The notes: generated from the letters alone by a model not told the origin. 64,000 nucleotides of DNA from Lactuca virosa (GCA_928212115.1 CAKMRJ010005634.1:261601364-261665363), one strand, 5' to 3'; counted from the first letter of the stretch, positions 46,494-58,650 are shown. Made by a program: numbers and translations.

Positions 46494-48727
46494 TTATGTA
46501 TGCGAAAGTGGTTTTGGAACAGATTCAGCTTCCATCATTCCAAGGCCTTGAAGTATTCTATTGATAGTTGTTTCAGGCAAGGCCTTTGTGAATATGTCAG
46601 TCAATTGATCAGAGGATCTCACGAAATGAATTTCAACGTTGTCGTCTTCTACGTGATCCATGATGAAATCATACCTCAGTGCTATGTGTTTCGTCTTTGA
46701 GTGTTGCACTGGGTTGTGACAAATGTGAATGGCACTCTCAGAGTCACAATACAGTGGAATTCGTTTCATGCTTAATCCATAGTCATGAAGCTGACTTTGA
46801 ATCCAAATGACTAGAGACGTACATGAGGCATCAACTATATATTCAACTTCAGCTGTTGACAAGGACACACATGTTTGCTTCTTGGATTGCCAACTGACAA
46901 GTTTTCCATCGAGATATTGACATCCACCAGTTGTGCTTTTTCTATCTAAACCACATCCTCCAAGGTCAGCAACCGAAAATCCTTGTACAAAGAAGCCTGA
47001 TTTCGCAGGAAACCATATGCCAAGTGAAGAGGTTCGGTTCAGGTATCTGAAGATATTCTTGACAGCCACCATATGAGGTTCGCGAGGATTTGCTTGGAAC
47101 CTAGCACAATAACAAATGGGAAACATAGTATGTGGTCTACTAGCTGTTAGATACATTAATGATCCTATCATTTGGCGATAAAGGGTCATATCAGCAGCTG
47201 GTTTTTCCAGAGATGTTGTCAGTTTCGTTACGAATGCCATTTGAACCTTCTCTTTTGAGTCTCCCACAATGCCAAAATTAGCCAGTAAGGTCTTCGTATA
47301 TGCTTCCTGATTTATGAAAATGCCTTTTGGTCCCTGTCTTATATTCAATCCAAGAAAAAAGTTAATTGGACCCATGGAGCTCATCTCAAATTTAGTTTCC
47401 ATCAACTTTCGGAATTCAGCTGTTAAGCTAGGATTCGTAGAACCGAAAATGATGTCATCAACATAAATTTAGATGCTCATTAATTGGTCATCCTCTTTCT
47501 TGCGAAAGAAGGTTGGGTCAACTGAACCTTGTTTAAATTTGGACATTTTAAGGAAACGAGTGAGAGTTTCATACCAGGCTCTCGGAGCTTGCTTCAGACC
47601 ATAGACTGCCTTATCCAAGATGTAGCAGTGATTGGGATATTTCTCATTTACGAACCTAGGTGGTTGTTCCACGTATACAGTCTCTTCTAATTCTCCGTTC
47701 AAGAATGCACATTTAACATCCATCTGAAACACTTCAAAGTTCTTGTGTCCTGCGTATGCCAGGAAGATGCGAACAGATTCCAATCTTGCAACAGGTGCGA
47801 AGGTTTCTTCGTAGTCAACGTCTTCTTCCTGACAATATCCCTTAACCACGGGTCTCGCCTTGTTTCTTATAACATTCCCTTCTTTATCCATTCTGTTGCG
47901 AAACACCCACTTTAAACCGACAACTGATGCATCTGATGGAGTTGGAATCAACCTCCAAACTTTGTTTCGTTCAAACTCGTTGAGTTCATCTTGCATCGCT
48001 TGCACCCAATCTGAATGATCGAGAGCAACATTGACTGTTTTGGGTTCAACTTTGGAGAATAATGCAGTTTGTTTCGCTTTTATCTGAGATCTCGTAAGAA
48101 CACCTGCAGAAGTTTCACCAATAACTTGGGTTTTTGGGTGATCTTTGGTCCATTTGCCTAGTGGAGGATAATTTGGATCATAAGAGGGATCCAATTCAGC
48201 ATTTACTTCTTCGAATTCTGATTGGATTCTGAATCGTCATTCGCATCCTTATTCTCCCCCTCGAATGATGATAAATTTTCTTCTTTAGGAATTGAAGTAT
48301 CTCCTGCGAATGGAGATTCGTGAGACATCATTATAGGTGAGGTACTTGAACCAGAGCGTGAATCAGAAGAAAGAGACGAAGTGTAACCCTCCCCCTGAAA
48401 TGGAATGTTTGTATTTTGTGGAGTATATTGCTCCCCCAGAGGACTTGCATTGGAGTTAGAATTCTCCCCCTGGAATGTAGTGCTTGTTTCTTGTGGCATA
48501 TTCGTAGTTGATGGCTGATTGTGCATGTCTTTCGCAGCGTCATCAATTATCTTTTTCAATTCATCCACTTTGTTGTCAGTTGCTTTTGCTTCGGATGTGA
48601 CAGCCTTATCTGGCTCATCAAAGAGTAGCATGAATTCATCATATAGATTGGAGATTGGAACAATGATTGGACTTGGCTTAGGAAAGATTGCCTCCAATTG
48701 ATTCTCTTTCGACTGAATCCTCTTCAA
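46494..48727 (-). pseudogene. pol: Sirevirus pol: linker, reverse transcriptase, RNase H
   Basis: 48727-48203 encodes a variable Ser/Asn-rich linker after integrase. RT starts near 48194, with NKVWRLIPTP, GLKWVFRNRMD, QMDVKCAFLNGELEETVYV and YGLKQAPRAWYE. A TAA at 47469 falls just before the catalytic IYVDD (about 47468-47454), after which the same frame continues to RNase H (VSLSTAEVEYI, LYCDSESAIHI, KHIALRYDFI) and ends at 46494. A frame change separates linker and RT near 48200. Apart from that the RT-RNase H frame has the single stop, so this is the best-kept part of pol. Confidence 0.88.
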
Positions 48728-48749
48728 GTAGTTATCATCGAACGTAACA

Positions 48750-49676
48750 TAGTAGGTTTATTCCATCATTTTTGAACATTTTTTGAGAACCCTATATGAC
48801 TTGGAGGTCAGCGAATATCCCAAGAATATACCCTCGTCAGCTTTGGCAACGAATTTGTTTCACCGTTCCTTGGAATTAAAAATGAAACACCTGGAACCAA
48901 ATACATGGAAAAACTTAACATTAGGTTTACTATTATTTATAATTTCATAGGGAGTAATAGAGAATCGCTTATTCAAAATAGATCTATTTTGGGTGAAACA
49001 TGCAGTCGCAATAGCATCCGCCTAGAAGTATAGAGGCAGACATGCGAACGTGAGCATGGTTCGTGCAGCTTCACACAAGGAGCGATTTCCCCTTTTAACT
49101 ACACCATTTCTGTTGTAAAGTGTAGGGAGCAGAAAAGTTATGTGAGACTCCCTTCTCAGCAAGAAATTCTTCAAACTCTTGGTTTTTTAGTTCTAGCCCA
49201 TTGTCGTTGCGAACATTGCAAACCAGTTTTCGGAGGTTAAGCTCTATTTGCTTTATAAAATTCTTAAGGTTAGGAGTAGCTTCAGATTTCTGTTTAAGAA
49301 AGAACACCCAATTAAAACGAGAAAAATCATCAACAATAACAAGGATATACTTACTACCACCGACACTTTCAATTGCAGAAGGTCCACAAAGGTCTATGTG
49401 TAGAAGTTCCAGAGGTTCAATGATTTTTGTGTTTACTAGTGTTGGATGAGTTTTTCTGCTTTGCTTCCCCATCTCACAGGCTGCACATAAATGATCCTTG
49501 TCATACTTCAGGAGAGGAAGTCCTCGCACATGATCACCAAGAACTAGCTTGTTGATGTCTTTGAAGTTGAGGTGCGAAAGTCTTCTATGCCATAGCCAGC
49601 TATCATCAGAGTGAGCTTTCGTAAGCAAGCATATGGAAGGCTTCCCTCTTATCAGGTTTAGATTCGAAGGATACAT
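48750..49676 (-). pseudogene. pol: Sirevirus integrase, catalytic Glu lost
   Basis: The zinc-binding part shows WHRRLSHLNF and CAACEMGKQ (the two His and two Cys). The core has LLHIDLCGP (first Asp) and NDNGLEL (second Asp). After a frameshift near 49100 the expected VVER word reads VVKR, so the third catalytic acid codes for Lys. Near 48920-48880 the complement reads KPNVKFFHVFGSRCF, the usual later integrase part. The first 193 codons are open. Confidence 0.85.
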
Positions 49677-50482
49677 TTATCCCTTTCGCTGCGACTTTAA
49701 GAGAACTGTTTTCGTTTTCTTTTCTATTATCTCAGATCCTTCATCGTCAAATGATACTTTCAAGCCCATCCCTACAACTTGTTAGAAATATGGATTTAAT
49801 GGCACTTGGTAATCTGAGAATCGTGATTATCACTATCAAATCGAAGTATTTGGGTGGTACTCCCAAATCCCCAATTGGATAAGACTCAGAAAAACTCAGA
49901 GAGAAAGAAAAGAGAATGAGAGTGTATGATTTCCTGAGTACCAGAAAAAGAGACCAAAACTAACTTTTAGATCCTTGTCTAAAAACTGTCATATGACAGT
50001 TTAAAACTGTCACAAAACCACCAAAACGGTCATAAAAACGGGTATTTTGAATAAAAGTCAAAATGGGTCAATTCTCTAAAATTCGGATTTTGAATGCATT
50101 TTTTATATAGCAGCCAGGGGCTCTGCCCCTTGGACCCCGCCAGGGGCTGCCGCCCCTTGGACCCCGCTCCCAGGAGCGCTGCTCCCATTACACTTAAATA
50201 ATAATGATGATAACAAATCACCAACACAACCAATTGTGAAACACTAATTAGTTTGTGTTGTAAGCCTTCCACATACGCCACCTTGCGAATTGAAAAATCT
50301 CCGTTCGTTATCATCCCATAGTCTTTGATCTTTCCAAACAAATTGTTTCCATACTTTACATTTCCACCATCTTTGAGAGCTCGAAACTCTCGCACTTCCT
50401 CCTTCCTCTCAATCATGTGACGTGAGCAGCCACTGTCGCTGTAGCATTCGGTGTCAAACTGCTCGTCACGAATAACCTGCAA
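49677..50482 (-). pseudogene. pol: Sirevirus protease and pre-integrase, interrupted by a solo LTR
   Basis: Protease signature DSGCSRHM near 50440. The frame runs to GLQHKLISVSQL, then enters inserted DNA at 50226; on the far side coding resumes at 49779 with VGMGLKVSFDDEG and a KTVLLKSQ word. Copia aspartic protease would cut Gag-Pol. Confidence 0.85.
49780..50226 (+). mobile_element. Solo LTR (447 bp) nested in the Sirevirus protease
   Basis: TGTTAGAAATATGG... to ...CACCAACA with near-matching flanks CAACT (49775-49779) and CAACC (50227-50231). On + a TATA-like TTTTATATAG (50109-50118) is followed by GC-rich repeats built on CAGGGGCT.CCCCTTGGACCCC (50123-50180), seen in many copia LTR leaders. 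No internal coding. Orientation is taken from the TATA. Confidence 0.75.
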
Positions 50483-50485
50483 AAA

Positions 50486-52365
50486 TTAAGCAGATTTAGG
50501 AACCCAAAGTTGATTGGGTCCTTGTGAGCCTTTAACAGAACGAGGAAAAGTAATTGCAAGATCAACCATATAGGTTCGTTTGATTAAGGTGGTTTCATCT
50601 TTCTTAGTTATGGTGAAAACTTTTACTTTATTATCTTTCATTTTCGTTTCTTTTGAATCATATTGTTTTCGTTTGTTTTTTATTTGATTCTTGACGAATT
50701 CTTTCTCAACTCTCTTAGGGTTAGTTGTCGACTTCTTTGTTTGAGCTTCAGTATCCGAGACTAACTTCCCTTTTCCCTTGAAATCATTGGGTGAAGCTTT
50801 TGTGGTTTGAGAATGATGAGATTTTGGTCTCTCAATGGGCTTCCTTGAAAAAGAGGGTTTTGGAACAAAGTTCCTTGATGGTTTCTGTTGATTGCTGGAA
50901 TTACACTGCGAACATTGACCAGGATTCGCATGCGAACTAGCTTTCGCATTCTGATTGGAAGATTTTTCTCTGCGAACATAGTTGGAATTTTGGGATTGCC
51001 AAAATTGCTTCCTTTCATTGAGATTTCTCTGATATCTCCGATTTCTTTGACGTTTTTGCTCTGCAAGTTGGTCAGTGGACTTGTGAATGTTCACCTTGGG
51101 TTTTTTTTTCTTGCACGAGATTCGTCCTTCACTGACTGAGGTTCGTTTGTACTTTTCTTTGTTCCACTTGAACTTCCTTTCTCATAGCCTGAACGATTGT
51201 TTAGCGGTTCTGGCACATATCTTCTGTTCACCCTCCATGAGGTTCGTTCTGACAGACCCTTCGTTTCGTCTGCATTGTCGGTGGGAGCGGACCAAAAGAA
51301 CTCATCACAACCATCTTTGTTGTCTTTGTTGACGATGGATGTTAGTTCGACAGTTTGATTTTTTTCAAGTCCTTTAGTGGCAAACACTTGATTAGGGACA
51401 TTTTGCACTTTCGGAAAAACCGTTCCTTTGGCTTTTAAAATTTTAGGTTTGTTTTGAGAGATACGTGCAAACTCAACCGAATTTTCAGAAATCAAAGCTT
51501 CCGCAGGTTCATTTTCGGATTTAACAAACTCTGAGCAATCCACCTCATCCTCTACAGAGATTTCGCTCATATCACTGTCCTCATCGAATTCAGATGTGCT
51601 TTCAACATTTATCTTATTTTCTTAACTCAATTTGGCACTCAATGAATCAAATTTCTGTATAGTATCAGATTTAATTTGCTTCCTATCATTTTCATCCAAA
51701 AGCTTTTTTAACATGTTTTTGTGGTCTTTGGACTTAATGTATAATTCAATTCGTTCGAATCCGACCCTGTAATCATCAGAAGTCTCATTAGACGAGACAA
51801 TGGATTTGCATTTATAAGAGTCGGCGTCAATTTCGTCTTCCTTTAATTCGAGGAATGGTAAAATCATCTTGTGAATTTTCTCACCAATCTCACAATCAAG
51901 GTGCAACTGAGTAATGTTAAAGTAAAGCCTTTTAGCAATTAAACAAAAAATGTTACATTATTTTAAAAGCATCAAATTGTCTCGTTGCGAGTAAATTAAC
52001 TGATCCCTAGACTTAGACAAATCCGACCCGATCTTCTCAATCCACATTCGCCTCTCATCGCTTTTCGACGCAACCCTGCTGATTTGATCAGTTAGGTTAG
52101 AGTTTGTCAAACAAGTTCTTTTTAGACTATCGCAAATGTTTGAAAAAGTGAATTTTAGGTCGTTTAACTCAGTTTCGTATCTAGACACAGGTATTTTGAG
52201 TGAATCGAGAATAAGGTTTACCTTGTTGATTAACTGTTCACATTCGTTGATTTGTTCAGGAACTGGTCTTGCAATGAAACAGCTATCATCCTTTCTTTCA
52301 CTCCCAGTAGCATTCTCCTGCGTCTATGACCCTTCAATTATCACCATCAAACACCTTCCTGCAAA
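50486..52365 (-). pseudogene. gag: Sirevirus Gag-Pol region between Gag and protease
   Basis: Fragments in different frames: 52188-51958 (helical, SRYETELNDLKFTFSNI), 51906-51622, 51570-51091 (acidic) and 51094-50486 (basic, Asn/Lys/Ser-rich, with CSQCNSSNQ). Sireviruses have long, fast-evolving sequence here. No enzyme motif. A frame change is visible near 51092, and in-frame stops separate other parts. Confidence 0.7.
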
Positions 52366-53644
52366 CTACGAACTCTCATCTTTCGCAACGAACATCCAGC
52401 CATGTGTGGGCTTACGAACTTCATCGTCTTCAGAGTCAGTTGACCAGACTTCTACTCCTCCAAACTCATTTTCAGCCATATTTTCCTGCACAGTTAAAGC
52501 ATGCATAGAGTTATCAGTAGCCTTTTTCTTCTTGATCTCCTCCAACTTTCGCATGTGGTAGGACTCATCATCTTCTCCTTCTCTTTTCTCATTTAGCCTT
52601 CTCAGCATGCAATCCTTGGCCAATTGATTTTTGCCATGACAATAGTTGTAGTCATAGCCGGAGTCTCCCACGACCTTTTTCTCCTTCTTATCGTCCTCTT
52701 TTTGAGAAGCGCTTTTGTTCTCCTCTTTCACCCTTTCTAAGTTGTAACTGCCCTGCCAGTTTCGGTTCTTATTTAATGAGAATTTATTTCTTGCGAACCT
52801 CTTGGGATTTGAGACCATTAAAGCAAACTCCTCGTTCGTAAGATCACATTCAAAATGATCTGACTCAGAATCTTCCTCTGCAACAGTTTTGCCCTATGCA
52901 ACAAGAGCTAGAGACCCCATACCAAAAACAACTTTCTCTTCTTTCGACACCTCACTTTCATGTGCCTTGTGAATCCCAACAAGCTTGGCTAAAGTGTAAC
53001 TTTTGAACTGCTCGTGCGCTTTGATGGTAGAAACCACTGCCATCCGCTCAGATCTAAGCCCATTCATGAGAGTAACCTTTTGCTTGATCACCTCGCGTCC
53101 AATACCATGCTTCATCATCTTGCTAAGAAGATGATTGTAATGATTGGATGGCTGGCTCAGATTTTCTTCTAGCTTCTACGCGAAAGCACCAAACTCAGAA
53201 AGCAGGAGTGATTGAGTTAAATGCTCAAGATCTGTGTCAGTGGAGTAAAGTTCCTTGAGCCTATCCCAGATGCCTTTTCGCAGTATCACACGAACTAACT
53301 AAATGAAAAGTATATGCCTGCAAAGCGAATCTGATGATCCTCATCGCTTTAACGTTGCTAATAAGTTTCTCTTTCTCGTCCTGAGGCACATCCTTCACGT
53401 CAAGAAGCAGTTGGTTGAATTATTTCTGAGTTTTGATGGTTCTTTTGGTCTCTGTGTGAACAAATAGACCTAGAGTAATAACTTCCCATATCAAATAACC
53501 ATTGTCGTCTGAACCGAGAACATAATCTTCAAAATAGAGCATCCTAACTTCATATTCATGACGGAAGAGAATCGGGATCCTTGTTGTTGATCCTATACTG
53601 CTTGAAATATTTAAAGAGTTGATGTGAGAATCGTCGTGCTGCAT
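52366..53644 (-). pseudogene. gag: Sirevirus gag
   Basis: Start at 53644, 183 bp after the PBS. N-terminal words RIPILFRHEYEV and FEDYVLGSDDNGYLIWE mark copia Gag. Open pieces 53644-53420, 53118-52894 and 52818-52366 are separated by stops and frame changes. The zinc knuckle near 52660 is damaged: YNYCHGKNQLAKDC lacks the first Cys and has Gln for the His. Confidence 0.8.
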
Positions 53645-53827
53645 GATAAGGTTTTCTTTGATACCTGTAAAGAATCAGGCGTGTAAATTGAGATTGTTTG
53701 TAGGGTAATATCAATATCACTTTAAGCCGTCAATATGACAATGAAGACGACTGAACTAGATCCTATATTAACGAAAACCCGAAAGCTCTGTAAACATAAG
53801 AGATGCGTATAGATTACACAGTCTCCT

Positions 53828-53839
53828 GCTCTGATACCA
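53828..53839 (-). other. Primer-binding site of the Sirevirus
   Basis: On - it is an exact TGGTATCAGAGC, two bases inside the 5' LTR end. Confidence 0.93.
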
Positions 53840-53841
53840 AT

Positions 53842-54142
53842 TGTTAGGAATATAATCCTTAAAGATCGATTAGATTCAAGAATAGGTAAATCAAGCACAC
53901 AAAAAAGATTCACGAATGTTGAATGATTAAGTCTCACGCCTCAGAAGAACTCTATTAAGAATGGTTACTGTAGAGGCGTGATTAGGGTTACAACGTAAAA
54001 ATCAAAAGTTTACTAAAATACGATTCATGCATGCACCTTAAATACTCTAACCCTAGAAACAAATATGAGTGGACAGGCCCAACTCGTTAATACAAAACAG
54101 ACTAAACAGTAAGTCCAATGACGCAACATCTAATACCCAACA
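53842..54142 (-). repeat. 5' LTR of the Sirevirus (301 bp)
   Basis: Same length and ends as 40967-41267. The TAAAG duplication follows at 54143-54147. The inverted repeat TCACGCCTC (53934) / GAGGCGTGA (53973) is intact. Confidence 0.93.
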
Positions 54143-54147
54143 TAAAG

Positions 54148-54776
54148 GAAAGGTTGGTCTTTCCTCCTAAGCTCTGAATGCGTTTAGGAATTAAATAAAT
54201 TTTGAGGTATGGCTCAGATAGCCAAGAGAACCCGATTAGTTCATACCCTCAAGAATATGGGATTTATCTTGGCAGCATAGGGGCTGCTAGGAATTCAGCA
54301 AGTTGCGTAATTCGCCAATATAAAGCATCGAAATTCAGCTGTGAAGATACCTTTTCAGCTTAGAGGATGCACACATCCGTTACGATCAAGGAAGGACGAC
54401 GAGAATAGTGATCAAGCATCAAAACCATAGTAGTTGGCTAGTATTGCTACGTGTCATGAGTCCATCACAAATGAGTCCGTCAAAACTACTAGATCAATGG
54501 TGACTTAGTGTCCATTATAAACTAGTAATTTGGGAGATAATCAAGCCTTATAATGAGTCTGTCACAAATATTAGAGTGTTTGTTCCAGAGTTTTCAATCC
54601 AATAATTCTTCTATAGTAGTCTTGATTAAGTTTTAGGATGTTGGGACATCTTAATTAGGTAAAGAAACCATTTTCAATATAGATTCGTCTGTGTTTTAAG
54701 GGATACGCCGAAGTTATTTTAGAGTCATGTTCCAAAAAGTGGATTCCTAAAGGATGTCATAGATAAATTTCCTTAT
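54148..54776. other. Unassigned flank right of the Sirevirus
   Basis: No coding frame. GAGTCCATCACAAATGAGTC-like words recur near 54460 and 54560. It probably continues 40396-40961 and may be remains of the second chromovirus, but no motif proves it. Confidence 0.4.
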
Positions 54777-56324
54777 TGTCGCACCCCAAAACCGGAACGG
54801 CGGAAACGTTCTGGGGTGGAGGACATCATGTACAGTATCACAACAAAGCATAATAGTGAGCTAGCAACAACATCCATTGCATTAATAGAATAATTTTAAT
54901 ACAAGCGTGTTCTGTATAGTATGTAAGACACCAAAAGTATGATCAAAATAAAAGATGAGTCTTGTATGTGCTCCATCTTCTCAAAAGCTTCATCGGTACC
55001 TGTCTACTGATGACCTGAGAATACAAATTATTTTGAAAGAGTTTATCAGCATAAAGCTGGTGAGTTCATAATTATTTAGTGTCATTGCTTGTAAGAAAAT
55101 GTTTGTAACAACGTAGTGTAAATGCTCATAGTTGCTTGTAAATGTTTGTAAATAGTTGAACTCTTTAGAAAATCCTATATTTTCTACTGAAATGTAGTCT
55201 TCTACCAAGACCCGACTGTTTGTATGTTTGTTCCTTTGTAAATGTAAGAGTTTTCCCCAATTAAACTATTATTTATGAAAAATATACTTTAGGACCTCAC
55301 CGATGCGAGATGAATACAAAATAGATGTAATAGGGGAAAATAATGTTTTACCCCAGAAGTATCGCTGCCGGCTAAATGTGATTAAAATGCAGACTCCAGG
55401 TAGTATTAAATGTACAATACCCCTCAGGGAATCCGTTTGCCTTTAATTCTTAGTTAGTTAATTAAGGGTTTGAATGTGAACTCGTATGTAACCATACTGA
55501 TCGACGGCTGAATAACTGATGACCCTCCGGTGTCATATGTAGTGAGGTAACATTCTGTCACTCCTTGGCCTTATCGGCTGGGACTGTAGCTAGCAGTCGG
55601 GGTGTGGGAGTGTCTGTCCCATATAGATCTATACACACAATGCCCGCTCTCCCTCCAGGAGACTCTGGTTACAAAGTGATACCACAATGAAGTGTCGTAT
55701 CGAGAAATAGTATGTCACATTCTGATTATCGTATTCAAAGGTTTGTATAGTAAGTCATAGTGTAGTGATGTTTTCGTTGTACTAGTATATAGTCTATTCC
55801 CTTGTATAGTGTATGGTATGTTCTCTTGTATAGTGTATAGTGTATATTGACTCATAACTGTACTGAATCTTGTATGTGTCGTTGTAATAGTAGTGGTGAG
55901 TAGTAAACCCTTAACTATACCTATTATAGTTAAATAGTAATGTTGTTTGCATGCCCTTATTACACAAAGGCAGTAGACTGAAGTGAAAGCTTTTATATCC
56001 AAACATATATATACGATATATAACTAAGATTTCAACGACATTCGGACAATTAATAGGATACCCTAAGTCCACAACCAAACAAGGAACAGGAAATAAGGTG
56101 AGCTATCAGTCCTAAGCCCTTCAAACCTTACTTATATAAATATAGTTGTATAGATATGAGTTTGACAGTAATGTAAGTTTAAAAGTGTTTTGAAAACAGT
56201 TTTAGTATTTAAAAGAGTTTAGTAAAAGGTTTTGAAGTGCTTGAATCCGTAATGAGCATATATTGGCACATATATGAATATAATTAGTCTATATACCACT
56301 AATCATGAAAGGAAAACACCCTAG
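54777..56324 (-). repeat. Truncated LTR, lower copy
   Basis: On - it ends ...TTTTGGGGTGCGACA at 54777. It matches 58926-60700 but lacks about 234 bp (60394-60628), lost between TAA-containing words. Its upstream end joins pol. It lacks the first roughly 690 bp seen in the full LTR at 33706, including the palindromes and TATA. Confidence 0.8.
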
Positions 56325-56600
56325 GACTTAGTCGATTCGGAACTCGACTTGACGTTGCGGGGATAATCCTGGAAGTTCTTCCGGAAAGATGTCGGGAAAA
56401 TCGTGCACTACGGGGAGGTCTTTTAGGTCTTTGGTTTTTTTGGTTCGCATCGACTACGTGTGTAAGGAATGCACGATATTCCTCATGCAAGTACTTCTGG
56501 GCTTGAATACTTGAGATGATACGAAGGCTCGTACTGGGTTTGTCTCCGTACATCAACAAGGTTTAGTTATTCGGTAGGTTTAGGCGGACTGGGTTTGGGA
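56325..56600 (-). pseudogene. pol: pol fragment, lower copy (end of protease to RT linker)
   Basis: Words YGDKPSTSLRIISSIQAQKYL and, after a frameshift at a T-run near 56436, the PEELPG..PQRQVEFRID linker. It is fused to the end of gag at AGTCCGCCTAAAC near 56578-56590; the same word lies at the matching place in the upper copy (60955-60967), a micro-homology deletion that removed the protease active site. Confidence 0.8.
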
Positions 56601-57643
56601 GGCGCCCTGCAAAACCGGGCGGTGTGGCCCTTCCGGTCGCAATTTGTGCAGTGCATTTCCTGGCAGGGGCCGTTATGATGGAAATTTCACTTGGTGCACT
56701 TGGGTAGGGTCCCTGCATATGGTTTGGCTAGTACAGGGGCAACAGGAGTTGTGGCAGCATGGACAGCCACAGTCTGTTGGTTCTTAGAAGAGGGTTGACA
56801 TGATTTGCCCTTCTTTCGGTCCCAACGCTTTCTCTTGTTGTCAGCTGTTTTGGTTGGTGCGGAGGTAGCCATTGTAGTTGTTGTTGGAGTAGAAGGAACC
56901 TCATGATCAATAAGCCTTTGGGCCAATTCCTTGGCACTATCAAAGCTCGCAGGGTGTGATGCTAGAACATTCCCTCGATATGGGGGCACTAAACCCCAGA
57001 TGTATCTCTCGACTTTCTTGCTTTCAGTGGGGACCATGTTGGGACATAGGGTCACCAGGTCGCAGAACCTGGCTGTATAAGCCACTATGTAGGAATTTTA
57101 AGGTTCCACAGTTCCTCTTCGAGCTTCTTAAGGTTCCACAGTTCCAGTCTTCGAGCCCTTCTGAATTTCGGCCCTCGGGCAGTACTCCCTTGTCATTAGG
57201 TCCTTCAGTGTATCCCAGCCCATGGCGTTAGTTGCTACTAGTGAGAGTGATTTGACATGGCCATTCCACCATGTCAGGGCCCTTTTGGTGAAGGTGCAAG
57301 CAACGAACTTTATCTTGCTTCCTTCAGGGCATGAGCACATCTCGAAGATTGCTTTTGTTCTCTCGATCCATTGGGACAGTGCAATGATCCCTACAGTTCC
57401 ATTGAAGTACGTTGGTTTGTAGCTGATGAAATCTTTATAGGTACACTCCCGTGTACGTGGATGGATTTCACCATGGCTAGAGTTGGTGCCAGTCCCCGTT
57501 CCACTAACACCACCAGAATTTACTTGAGCCATGGCTGCGGTCACAGCTGCCTGAAACATCACCGCATCGAACTGCGGAGGGGGTGGTGGTGGTGGAGTTT
57601 GATTTGGAGGTCTGCCCCTGGTCGGACGCGGACGAGGCGACAT
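56590..57643 (-). pseudogene. gag: gag of the ORF0-family element
   Basis: Starts MSPRPRPTRGRPPNQ with a Pro run. Capsid words QWIERTKAIFEMCSCPEGSKIKF, ALTWWNGHV and GWDTLKDLM are typical of plant gypsy Gag. A 30-bp tandem duplication (TTAAGGTTCCACAGTTCC at 57098 and 57128) sits where the frame breaks. 57085-56687 is open again (YTARFCDLVTLCPNM), then TGA at 56687, then a CCHC knuckle CTNCDRKGHTARFC near 56650-56609. Confidence 0.85.
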
Positions 57644-57981
57644 CTTTTACTGAAAGTTGATAGGGATGATAACCGTAGTAAGAATCAATTGTAAGTATGA
57701 TGAGAGTGCTTCATGGATTAAATCACCTTAGTCCAATTATCAGATAGAGGTATAACAATAGAGTAGGGAAACACAAAAGGTAAATACTTTCTCATAGATT
57801 AGATAACTACCAATAATACTGGTATTAATGATGTAAAATGAGTTTGGGGAAAATGACCTAACAGTAGGTCTTACATCAAACCATAAGGGAAAATGTTGGC
57901 AGCTTAGAAGTCTAGTTAGAGTACTTTAAAAGTTAGGAATATTTTACAGACAAGTGCTCCATAGAGCACAGAAAAGAAAGG
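57644..57981 (-). other. Spacer between ORF0 and gag
   Basis: Noncoding. Matches 37511-about 37880 in the + strand relative. It supports ORF0 and gag as separate frames in one element. Confidence 0.65.
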
Positions 57982-58650
57982 CTATTCCTTGTCCCAAAAG
58001 AAAAGATGAGTCGATATCTTCAATCGCCGATGGGTATCCCTCGGTCGAACCCTCAGATCTGCCAGTTGACGTACAACTTCCTGAAGATGTCTCTCATGTG
58101 CCCTCTGACACACTCGGAGCTCCATGACTTTGGCTCGGGATGCAGTTAGTTGTTGCTGCAGAGCCTCATTGGTTCTCCTAGTCCTTTCCATGGCATCTTT
58201 GAGTTGTCGAATGCGGACCGTGTTAATTCCAGAGTTGGAATCCACTTCCATCACTCGGTCGATGGCTGCTCGACCTTGCTCTACATTCCGAGCAATCCTG
58301 CGGACCATGATGGGCAGGACTCGGTCAGCTGAGCCTCCCTCGTTTATGTTGTAAAAGCTTCGGTCTCCGTTGAAGGGTAAGGGCTTACCCTATTCACCAC
58401 TCCAACGGTTCAAGGTTGTCGCCCACAAAGGAGTGGGGCCTTGAAATGCTAGTCGGGGGTTGAGGTTTGGGATTGGAACCTCTTGGGGCAAGTTGTTGAC
58501 TTCTGGCTCGGAGTCAGATCCATCCGAAAAACCTTCTGCGAGGTGATCATCCAAAGGGATTTGATGATATTCTTCCGGCTCATCATCGACCCATCCACCA
58601 ATGCCTTGGCTGGGATAATACGGATCGCAGGGAAGATGGAAGCCAGCCAT
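57982..58650 (-). pseudogene. ORF0, second copy with one stop
   Basis: Same start MAGFHLP and near-identical length to the intact copy at 36848-37510 (669 and 663 bp). One TAG at 58390 interrupts it, and no frameshift is seen. Shared blocks: GGW, DSEPEV/DSDPEV, FQGPTPLWA, GGSADRVLPI, ARNxEQGRA and NTxRxRxL. The acidic N-terminal part and the last 60 residues differ freely, and the overall likeness is clearly lower than in those blocks. This pattern, protein blocks kept while DNA drifts, indicates past selection on the protein. Confidence 0.75.

Larger units (their letters stand above)
40967..54142 (-). mobile_element. Complete Ty1/copia Sirevirus with accessory ORF, - strand
   Basis: 13,176 bp between TAAAG duplications. 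On -: 5' LTR, tRNA-iMet PBS, gag, protease, integrase, RT and RNase H (copia order), a spacer, a long accessory ORF, purine tract and 3' LTR. An extra ORF between pol and the 3' LTR is the mark of Sireviruses. By eye the two 301-bp LTRs differ at about 22 sites with no indel (about 7%), so the insertion is not recent. Gag-pol is broken in many places and hit by a solo LTR at 49780-50226. Confidence 0.92.

Noticed and set aside
50123..50180. GC-rich block as a CpG island or rRNA piece
   Set aside because: It is a short internal duplication after the TATA of a solo LTR.
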